A DNA stretch of 64,000 nt from Phycisphaeraceae bacterium (GTDB taxonomy: Bacteria; Planctomycetota; Phycisphaerae; Phycisphaerales; UBA1924). The DNA lies in assembly GCA_019636565.1 (NCBI GenBank), contig JAHBXG010000006.1:1-64000 (forward strand). Reading direction: 5' to 3'. A program made the translations under genes and the position numbers. How positions within the stretch are numbered: position 1 is the first letter of the stretch; each line of letters begins with the position of its first letter. The notes under the pieces were generated by a model. That model was not told the DNA's origin, did no database searches, and saw only the letters and a list, made by a program, of their open reading frames with translations. Of the stretch, positions 35,987 to 43,200 are shown one piece after another.

Positions 35987-36658
35987 ATGAGCCATCGCGA
36001 CGACAACTCAAATCAGAACTGGGCGGGGCTGCTCATTGATTCGCCGCGGCGCCCAAGTGAGGAGCGTTCGCTTCGCGAAATCCTGGGAAGTGATTCGGTG
36101 CTTCTGGTTGTTCGCGAGTCGGATACCGCTGCCTGCTCGATCAGATCGATTGTGCAGTCGCGGTCCTCCAGCATCCTGACGCTTCTGGGCGACGCCCGAT
36201 CGCCGAAGCTGGAGTCGTTGCTGAAGATTGCAGGCACGCTCTCCAGTCTGCGCCGGATTGTCGTGCTGCACAGCGTCCCGGCGGAAGATTGCGCCGAATT
36301 CAGCCGGCGCGGCATACTGGTTCTCCGCGATTGCCCGGAGATTCGCGACGCACTGAGGGAGCTGGTCGCACGCGAATCCGGTGTTGATGGAACAAGCCGA
36401 TCTAACGAATTGCCAGTAGCGACAGATTCGAACCAGCAAGCGAACGAACGAATAGATGACGGGGCGGCAGACCAGGCGGATGGACAAGTTGAGTTCCTGG
36501 AAGCAGCGCCTCAATCCGTCGCTTCCGATTGCTCCAATCTGACACCCCTTTCGTGCGCGCCGCGCCGAGCCGGTTCGCGCATCGCGCCCTTCGTCCGCCG
36601 AATCGAGCGGCTTCACATCCACGAGCCGCCGTTTCAAGTCCGAGGTGTTTCTGCCTGA
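35987..36658 (+). CDS. Hypothetical protein with a degenerate receiver-like N-terminal half
   Basis: 223 aa from the ATG at 35987. The first ~135 residues alternate strands and helices in the manner of a response-regulator receiver: DSVLLVVRESD, RRIVVLHSVP, then GILVLRDCPEIRDALRELVA, which resembles the beta5-alpha5 end of receivers. The phospho-acceptor Asp and the Lys near beta5 are not evident, so it would be a pseudo-receiver. The remaining 90 residues look disordered and Arg-rich. The predicted sigma-54 transcription start falls at this ATG, implying a leaderless message or a later unrecognised start. An opposing 343-codon frame covers the same DNA but has no features. Moderately supported. 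Confidence 0.5.
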   Translation: MSHRDDNSNQNWAGLLIDSPRRPSEERSLREILGSDSVLLVVRESDTAACSIRSIVQSRSSSILTLLGDARSPKLESLLKIAGTLSSLRRIVVLHSVPAEDCAEFSRRGILVLRDCPEIRDALRELVARESGVDGTSRSNELPVATDSNQQANERIDDGAADQADGQVEFLEAAPQSVASDCSNLTPLSCAPRRAGSRIAPFVRRIERLHIHEPPFQVRGVSA

Positions 36659-36713
36659 GGCCGCATCAGGAGTCACGGGTTCCATTCGCTTGTCTTTTCT
36701 GAGGAGTTCATCC

Positions 36714-36914
36714 ATGCGATCCGACACGATCTCAATGCTGAATGACTTCACTGCTGAGCAGCTCCTTTGGGTTGCCATCCGCTCGAACGCGAACATGCGA
36801 GCCAAGGTGATGCAGGTGATCGAAACGCGGGCCCGCGAGGGATTGCCGGTCCGCCTTGCGGGCCGCGGCCGCTCGCCAGGCTCGAGGTCGCAGCGATTGA
36901 TGGTGCAGGGTTGA
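36714..36914 (+). CDS. Small hypothetical protein (66 aa)
   Basis: Not recognised. The start is well marked: GAGGAG lies 7 nt before the ATG. The first ~45 residues (TISMLNDFTAEQLLWVAIRS, AKVMQVIETRAREG) should form two amphipathic helices; the tail is Arg/Gly/Ser-rich. It follows the receiver-like gene by 55 nt and could be in the same sigma-54-driven transcript. Confidence 0.6.
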   Translation: MRSDTISMLNDFTAEQLLWVAIRSNANMRAKVMQVIETRAREGLPVRLAGRGRSPGSRSQRLMVQG

Positions 36915-37199
36915 TGGAAGTTACCCCGTAGGGCAGCGGCCCTTCGAAAGTCGTCCTCGCCGGATCGCGAAAGCAGATTTGGCGGGATTGGAAAGCCAAG
37001 GTCTCTCTCTTCTCCGCTCGTCGGTGCACGGCGGTGCATCGACGGGATTGGAAAAACAGCCTCTCTGCTCTTCGGGTTGTGGAAACACGCCCGGCGGGAT
37101 TCCTCAAACGGGCTTCAAAGTTTGAAGCCTTACGTCTTCTCGCCGGCGGCAGCGCGGGATGACGTGCGTTCGTGAATGCCGATTGGTAAGGGGATTCTT
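36915..37199 (+). other. Leader region of the first PEP-CTERM-like gene, with degenerate repeats
   Basis: The motif CGGGATTGGAAA occurs near 36982 and 37040, and a related CGGGATTCCTCAAA near 37095, giving a spacing of about 55-58 nt. A perfect hairpin (37111-37129) and a segment shared with the leader of the second gene follow. No reading frame is supported here. Confidence 0.4.
37111..37129 (+). promoter_or_regulatory. Leader hairpin, copy 1
   Basis: GGCTTCAAAGTTTGAAGCC is a perfect 9-bp inverted repeat around one base. The equivalent position of the second gene's leader has GGACTCCAAGTGGAGGTCC, where paired positions changed together. Lies 71 nt before the start codon. Confidence 0.5.
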
Positions 37200-37886
37200 A
37201 TGTCTCTTTCTCGCATCGCTTTGTCGTCTGTTGTTGTTGCGGGTCTGGCCAGCGCGGCGTCCGCTGCGTATGTCACCGCGACGTTCACCGGTGTGACTCC
37301 TGGGGTGAGCGTTTCCATTAACGACACCACGAATTCCCAGAGCCTGAATACGCAGGCCGGCGGCTTCAACTTCTCGCGCGTCGCCGGAACCGCAACCGAC
37401 CCGTATGTCAGTGGCAACTATGTGACTTTCTGCATCGACATCTTTAAGACTGTCGGATCCGGACCGACCTATGGCTGGGACCAGACTGCGCTCCCGAACG
37501 CACCCACTCCGAGCGGCAACACGAATTATCCCATGGGGTCGGTGAAGGCGGATTTGCTCGGCAAACTCTGGGGCGCGCATCGCAGCGGCCTCTCAACCGC
37601 TAATGAGTTCGGTGCTTTTCAGTTGGCCGTGTGGGAAATTGTGTTCGAGAACAGCGGCACGCTGGATATTGACAACGGCACCTTTTACGCGACCGGCGGA
37701 GCAGGTGCGCGCAGTCTCGCGAATACATGGCTCAGCACGGTTGCTTCCGAAGCGGCCTATGGCGGCCTCTACGCCCTCACCGGCATCTCGAATGAAGGCA
37801 ACCCGCAGGACCAGCTCGTCCCGACCCCCGGCAGCCTCGCGCTCTGCGGCCTAGGCGGCTTGGCCTTCGTCCGTCGCCGTCGCTGA
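37200..37886 (+). CDS. Exported PEP-CTERM-like surface protein, paralogue 1
   Basis: 228 aa. Signal peptide SLSRIALSSVVVAGLASAASA, a beta-rich body with WD-like GWDQTALPNAPTP and GAFQLAVWEIVFE motifs, and a C-terminal sorting tag: VPTPGSLALCGLGGLAFVRRRR (written here in pieces: VPTPGSLAL, a short hydrophobic segment, RRRR). Such tails are processed by exosortases in other bacteria. The ATG at 37200 is preferred to 37176 because AAGGGGA sits just upstream and the signal peptide starts there; the same start is conserved in the paralogue 961 nt downstream. Role at the cell surface or in an extracellular matrix is inferred from the tag. Confidence 0.88.
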   Translation: MSLSRIALSSVVVAGLASAASAAYVTATFTGVTPGVSVSINDTTNSQSLNTQAGGFNFSRVAGTATDPYVSGNYVTFCIDIFKTVGSGPTYGWDQTALPNAPTPSGNTNYPMGSVKADLLGKLWGAHRSGLSTANEFGAFQLAVWEIVFENSGTLDIDNGTFYATGGAGARSLANTWLSTVASEAAYGGLYALTGISNEGNPQDQLVPTPGSLALCGLGGLAFVRRRR

Positions 37887-37941
37887 TTCCCGATTCATCT
37901 CCTCGCTCAACCGCACCTTGCGGCATTGAGTGTTCGATTCC

Positions 37942-38003
37942 CTCGCTCACCAATCGACGAGCGAGGAGAGCTCCGGCCGGCGCGAAAGCTTCGGCCAGGG
38001 TTT
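37942..38003 (+). repeat. 62-nt 3' flank repeat, copy 1
   Basis: Nearly identical to 38913-38974 (two mismatches). It includes a possible stem CCTCGCTC/GAGCGAGG with a 10-nt loop and a GC-rich second stem-loop. It is better conserved than parts of the coding sequence, so it may be a functional RNA element; a weak T-run follows. Confidence 0.75.
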
Positions 38004-38071
38004 TGCCGGTGAATGGCTTGCACAATCACCCGTTCGGGCGCGGAGACGCGCCCCAGTGGATTCTTCAAATC

Positions 38072-38090
38072 GGACTCCAAGTGGAGGTCC
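38072..38090 (+). promoter_or_regulatory. Leader hairpin, copy 2
   Basis: GGACTCCAAGTGGAGGTCC can fold into the same hairpin as copy 1, with two-sided changes at three base pairs and one wobble or bulge. Lies 71 nt before the start codon, the same distance as in copy 1. Confidence 0.5.
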
Positions 38091-38160
38091 GACGTTCCGT
38101 CGCGTGCGGCAGCGTGAGGGATCGGTCGCTCGCCAATGCCGTTGGGTAAGGGGAATTCAC

Positions 38161-38859
38161 ATGACTTTCTCTCGCATCGCTTTGTCTTCGTTCGTTGTTG
38201 CCGGCCTGGCCGGCGCTGCTTCCGGCGCGTACATCGACGCAAAGTTTCTCGGAGTGGCTCCTGGCGTACAGGTTTGGTACTCCATAAATAACGGTGCGCT
38301 GCAGACGGCGTACGCGGGGGGGTTCAACTTCAAGCGCACGGGTGGCAGCACGACCGACCCGTTTTTCGGAAACGTTGGCGACACCTTCACAACGTTCTGC
38401 ATCGACCTTCAGAAAACCGTCTCGGTGAATTCGACGTACGGGTGGGACAAGACGGCGCTGCCGAACGCACCGACGCCGCCCGGCAATTCCCCGTATCCCA
38501 TGGGCGCTGCCAAGGCCGCGCTGCTGGGGGAACTCTGGGCGCGCCATCACAGTGGACTTTCGACCAATGACCAGTACGGAGCGTTCCAAATGGCTGTTTG
38601 GGAGATCGTTTTCGAAGATCTCACGGTCAACTCCCTCAACGTGGCTCTGGGAGACTTCAAGATCTTCGACGGCATCGTTGCCACGGCGCTGGCTCAAATC
38701 TGGCTTAACGAACTCGATGGCAGCAAGTCGTTCAATCTTTATGCGATCACAGGAAACGCGCAAAGCGGACTGCCGCAGGACCAATTGGTGCCGACACCAG
38801 GAAGCCTGGCGCTGGTTGGCCTAGGCGGTCTCGCCATGATCCGCCGTCGTCGACACTGA
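38161..38859 (+). CDS. Exported PEP-CTERM-like surface protein, paralogue 2
   Basis: 232 aa, paralogue of the preceding gene: signal peptide TFSRIALSSFVVAGLAGAASG, shared motifs GWDKTALPNAPTPPGN, GLSTNDQYGAFQMAVWEIVFE and the QDQLVPTPGSLAL sorting tag followed by a hydrophobic stretch and RRRRH. The ATG at 38161 follows the conserved GGTAAGGGGA and matches the start of paralogue 1. The frame opens earlier at 37930 but that part lies in the repeat flank. The middle third differs most from paralogue 1, which fits diversification of an exposed surface. Confidence 0.88.
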   Translation: MTFSRIALSSFVVAGLAGAASGAYIDAKFLGVAPGVQVWYSINNGALQTAYAGGFNFKRTGGSTTDPFFGNVGDTFTTFCIDLQKTVSVNSTYGWDKTALPNAPTPPGNSPYPMGAAKAALLGELWARHHSGLSTNDQYGAFQMAVWEIVFEDLTVNSLNVALGDFKIFDGIVATALAQIWLNELDGSKSFNLYAITGNAQSGLPQDQLVPTPGSLALVGLGGLAMIRRRRH

Positions 38860-38912
38860 TTGTCCTTCTTCTCCTCGCTCGACCGCAACGCGGTATGGAG
38901 TGCATCGATCCT

Positions 38913-38974
38913 CTCGCTCACCAATCGACGAGCGAGGAGAGCTCCGGCCGGCGCGAAAGCCTCGGCCCGGGTTT
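38913..38974 (+). repeat. 62-nt 3' flank repeat, copy 2
   Basis: Matches 37942-38003 at 60 of 62 positions, including both arms of the CTCGCTC/GAGCGAG stem. It lies between paralogue 2 and the next small gene, 75 nt before that gene's start. Confidence 0.75.
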
Positions 38975-39049
38975 GAAAGTTCGGGTGGCGTGCAGCTCGC
39001 GGGGATTTCCCCAGGCCGCACAAGGGCAGTTTCACGAAAGGAAAAGATC

Positions 39050-39550
39050 ATGCTGAAACTCACACTTCTCCCGGTTTGGCCATCGATTCTGGGAATGGTC
39101 GGCACTTCCGCGGGAAGCGCCTCGGGAGTCGGATCCGATTCCGCCGGGGCTGGTCGAAACTGGGGCGTTGGCATCGGAGCGCTTTCGTCTGTTTCTCGCC
39201 AGATGTCGGGGGGGCCGAGCGCCGAGGGCTTGGTCTGCGCGCCCGCGTACTCGTCCAGCCTTGCGCCCGGAAGTTCGCCTTTGTCGGTTGCGGAGTTGTC
39301 GGTGCAAGTCTCGTGGCTTGAGTTATCAGAAGTTCGCACTCACAAGCCGATTGAATCGGTACCCGGCGATCCGATGGCCGGACCTTGGGCGGGCATCTTT
39401 GCCGCGATCCCGGCAGGAGTTCCGGCGTACACCGATCACGAGTATCCGATCGATCCTGGCGCCGGATTCGTTGTTCCAACTGGCGCAACATCGTGTCTAT
39501 TCGTGCTGGCAGCGGTGGCAGCCTCGACGCGACGGCGGCCCTTGCCGTGA
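39050..39550 (+). CDS. Small exported protein with degenerate PEP-CTERM-like anchor
   Basis: 166 aa, not recognised. The start has AAGGA about 9 nt upstream. The N-terminus (LKLTLLPVWPSILGMVGTSA) may be a signal peptide. The body is Ser/Gly/Pro-rich without clear motifs. The C-terminus VVPTGATSCLFVLAAVAAST followed by RRRP has the layout proline patch, hydrophobic helix, basic cluster, and so resembles the tags of the two preceding proteins. Position directly after the tandem pair and the shared 3' repeat suggests it belongs to the same surface locus. Confidence 0.6.
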   Translation: MLKLTLLPVWPSILGMVGTSAGSASGVGSDSAGAGRNWGVGIGALSSVSRQMSGGPSAEGLVCAPAYSSSLAPGSSPLSVAELSVQVSWLELSEVRTHKPIESVPGDPMAGPWAGIFAAIPAGVPAYTDHEYPIDPGAGFVVPTGATSCLFVLAAVAASTRRRPLP

Positions 39551-39923
39551 GCGAGTAGCGAGCCGATGGGGCGATCGACGCACGGCCAGGCTTGATCCTT
39601 GTTGGTCCGGCGAGGTCCGCCGCGGCCAATCAGGAGGACGCCTGTGGAAGTACAGAATTTCTTTCCACCGTTGCGCGGGGAGTTCCGCGACGTTTCGTAG
39701 CGATCGCGCAAGTGGAGTCCAACCGCGTTTGGCCGGAACGGAATCTTCGGCACTCGGCTACTCGTCGGCCTGTCTCAGCAGACTGTTCTTGGTTCGAGTC
39801 TGCCATCTGCAGTCGAGCTGCCAATCGCCGGGTTTCTCTGCCGCCGTTGAGGCAAAATCACTGATCATTCGGGAATTCACCGACGTTGGCGAGTGCTCGC
39901 CATCGACTCGATCGGGCGTTTGA
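39551..39923. other. Intergenic region with a possible 18-codon frame
   Basis: No convincing gene. A GTG at 39643 preceded by a perfect AGGAGG (39631-39636) opens a frame of 18 codons ending at TAG 39697-39699. It may be a leader peptide or the remnant of a broken gene. Other long frames here lack SD sequences and motifs. Confidence 0.3.
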
Positions 39924-39948
39924 ACCGGCTTGCGATGCCTACTACTAT
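39920..39948 (+). promoter_or_regulatory. Probable promoter of tRNA-Val
   Basis: TTGAAC and TACTAT are separated by exactly 17 nt; the expected transcription start is about 9 nt before the mature tRNA. Each box matches the sigma-70 consensus at four of six positions. Confidence 0.45.
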
Positions 39949-39963
39949 CCTGCCCGAAGGATC

Positions 39964-40037
39964 GGGCGATTGGCGCAGTTGGCTAGCGCGCATGCATGAC
40001 ACGCATGAGGTCACTGGTTCGAGCCCAGTATCGCCCA
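39964..40037 (+). tRNA. tRNA-Val (anticodon GAC)
   Basis: Complete 74-nt cloverleaf: acceptor GGGCGAT/ATCGCCC, D arm GCGC...GCGC, anticodon stem CATGC/GCATG with loop ATGACAC (anticodon GAC), T arm ACTGGTTCGAGCCCAGT. No CCA encoded. The A at position 32 is unusual, but pairing is otherwise perfect. Confidence 0.93.
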
Positions 40038-40046
40038 TTTTCGACC

Positions 40047-40079
40047 GACCCCGGCTCCGTCGGGGTCGTGTTCGTTTTG
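40047..40079 (+). terminator. Terminator after tRNA-Val
   Basis: Stem GACCCCG/CGGGGTC (7 bp) with a 7-nt loop, followed by GTGTTCGTTTT. It begins 10 nt after the tRNA. Confidence 0.6.
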
Positions 40080-40274
40080 CGGTCTGGGCGATTTTGCCGA
40101 GTCTCGATTCGGCTTTGGACGGTTCCCCTCGACTTTCTGCAGGAAATGCCACGCCTGCGCACCTCATCGGTATGACTGCGGCACAGAAGACGTGCCGCGG
40201 CAAGAACACACCGCGATTCACCAATTAGACTCCTGTCCCGTCACGAACAGTCTCAAACTCCGGAGGTCAGTCTC

Positions 40275-43200
40275 TTGAAGGCATATCGAAACGTTCGGTC
40301 TTGTGCGATCGGCTTGCTCATCGTCGTCTGCGCCGGCGCGGCGACCTCGGCCCTCGCCGACGTCTCGCCCAGCGGTGTCATGTTGCGGTTCCCTGCGATC
40401 AGCAAAGACCGCATCGCATTTGTCTACGCGAACGACGTATGGACTGCACCGCGCGACGGTGGAGCCGCGACGCCGCTCTCCACCCCTGCCGGGATCGAGA
40501 TGTTCCCGCGCTTCAACCCCGACGGCTCCCAGATCGTGTTCAGCGCCGACTACGACGGTGTGCAGAGCCTGTACACCATCCCGGTTGCGGGAGGCGTTTC
40601 GACTCGCGTAACGAATTTCGCCAGCCCTCCCATGCCCGTCGGCTGGACCAATCAGAACGAAATCGTGTTCTTTGCCGGGAACATCACCGGCATGGGCCGA
40701 CAGAACAAACTGTTTCACGTCGCGCCCGAAGGGGGCATGCCCACGCAGTTCCCCATGCCCTACGGCACCTTTGCGTCCGTGAGCCCCGATGGCTCGCAGA
40801 TCGCCTACATCCCGCACACAACCGACTTCCGCACCTGGAAGCGCTATCGCGGCGGGATGGCCACCGATATCTGGCTCTTCAATCTCAAGGACAACAGTTC
40901 CAAACTCATCACCGATTGGGAAGGCACCGACACCTTCCCGATGTTCAACCCCGCCGGAAAGGGCGAAGTCGTCTATTACACGTCCGATCAAGGCCCCGAG
41001 CATCGGCTCAACGTCTGGTCGTACGACATCGCTTCGGGCAAGCGCACCCAGATCACGAACTTCACGGATGACGATGTGCGCTTCCCTTCGATCGGACCCG
41101 GCCCGGATGGCAAGGGCGAGATCATCTTCCAGCTCGGCACGGGGCTTCAGGTGCTCGACTTGGGATCCGGCAAGTCGCGCCAAGTGAACGTGACGATTCC
41201 GGGAGATCGCCCTTCTATTCGGCCGCGCACGTTTGACGCGGGGAAGAACCTGACCGATGCTTCCATCTCGCCTACCGGAAAACGAGTCGCGGTTGTCGCC
41301 CGAGGCGACATCTGGACGGCGCCGGCCAAAGACGGTGTCGTCCGCAACCTGACCCGCACAGAAGCCATCAACGAGCGAGAGGCCGAATGGTCGCCCGATG
41401 GGCGGTGGCTGGCGTACTTCACCGATGAATCGGGCGAATACGAACTTTGGGTGCGTCCTTCCGACGCAAAGGCTCCCGAGAAGAAGGACGAGAAGAAAGA
41501 CGGCAAGAAGGACGGCAAGGCCGGAGACGCCAAGGCCCCCGACGCCAAGCCGGATGAGAAGGCAGACGATGCGGCGGACAGCGCGGGCGCGGAGAAATCC
41601 GACGCGAAGGCCGGCGGACAGGCCGACGAATCAAAAAAGGCCGAGCGCGCCAAGCCCCGCAAGCTGACCTCCCTCGGCGAGGGGCAGCGCAGCACGATCC
41701 GCTGGTCGCCCGATTCCAAGTACATCACGTTTTATGAGCAAACCGGCAAGTTGTACCTTCTGGAAGTTGAGAACGCCCGCCTGGTCGTCATCGACCGTGA
41801 TCCGTGGGCCGGTGGTGCACCCTCGGTCTCGTTCAGCAGCGATTCGAACTGGATCGCCTATGACCGCGCCGACGAGAACATCCCCAATCAGAGCATCTGG
41901 CTCTACAACATCAAGACGGGCGAGAAGACGCGCGTGACGAACCCGATGTTCGATAGCAGCGATCCGGCGTTCGATCGCAAGGGCGATTTCCTCTACTTCA
42001 CTTCCGCCCGCAACATCACCGGTCCCGAGTACAGCCAGGTGCCGCAAGATACGACTTGGATCTACACCGACACCGGTGTTCTCCACCTCCTGCCTCTGCG
42101 CGCCGACGTCAAGAGCCCTTGGCTTGTCGTGAGCGACGAAGAGACATTCAAAGAAGAAACGCCCAAGGCCGAAAAGAAGGAAGAAAAGAAGGAAAACGGC
42201 AACGGTGACAAGAAGCACGATGCGGGTGCGTCCGCCGACGACGGCGTCTCGGGTTCCTGGTCGGGCACCGTCAAAGGTCCGGAGGGCTCGCCCATCCCGC
42301 CCGGTGGCATGCCGATCACGATGAACCTGAAGATGGCATCCGACGGTTCCATCACCGGATCGCTGAGCGGTCAAATGGGAAACATGGATATCCAGTCGGG
42401 CAAGTACGACAAGGGAACGGGCGAACTTACGTTCACCATCGGCACTCCCAACGGCCCCAGCACTATCGTCGGAAAAATCTCCAACGGATCGTTCGAAGGA
42501 ACCTGGAGCATGGGTCCGATGTCGGGCACGCTCGTCTTGAGCCGGTCTTCCTCCGGTGATTCGTCTGTCGCATCAAAGTCGGATTCCAAGAAGGACGACG
42601 CCAAGAAAGACGGCGCCAAGGAAGTGAAGATCGATCTGGCCGACATGGAGAATCGAGCCATGCGGCTTCCCGTGCCTCCGGGCCGCTTCTACAACCTCCG
42701 CGTCACGAACGACGACAAACTCATGTACGTTCGCGCCGGTACGGGTCAGGGAAATCAGGGCGTCAAGATCTTCGACATCAAGGACGACAAGAAGGAAGAG
42801 AAGGCCGTGACTGCGGCAACCGGATTCCAGTTGTCGGCTGATGGCAAGAAGATCGTGGTCCGCCGCGGCCCGTCTCTGAGTGTCATGGACGCCGCGGCCG
42901 GCGGTGGAAACTCGACCAACGTACCGACCACCGGCATGAATGTCACGGTCAATCTCCGCAATGAGTGGAAGCAGGTTCTCCGTGATGTATACCGCTACGA
43001 GCGCGATTATTTCTACGAACCCGACATGCACGGAGTCGATTGGGCCAAGGTGCACGACCACTACAGCAAGATGGTGGACGACGCTGTCAGTCGCGAGGAC
43101 ATCAACTACATCATCGGAGAAATGGTCAGCGAATTGAACATCGGCCACGCGTACAACGCGCCGGTTTCATACGAAAACCCGCTCCGGTCCAACGTCGGTC

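Larger units (their letters stand above)
37100..38003 (+). repeat. Tandem duplication, copy 1 (leader, gene and 3' flank)
   Basis: Leader hairpin, coding sequence and 3' flank match the next unit with an offset of 961 nt at the hairpin and start codon and 971 nt at the 3' repeat. Protein identity is high at both ends and lower in the middle, so this is an old duplication. Confidence 0.8.
38061..38974 (+). repeat. Tandem duplication, copy 2 (leader, gene and 3' flank)
   Basis: Second unit of the duplication described at 37100-38003. Leader segments GCGGCAGCG and GGTAAGGGGA occur at the same distances from the start codon in both. Confidence 0.8.

Noticed and set aside
36008..37039. 343-codon minus-strand frame opposite the pseudo-receiver gene
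   Set aside because: Cys/Arg-rich with no motif and no SD sequence; the plus frame has a promoter and receiver-like pattern, though support there is also only moderate.
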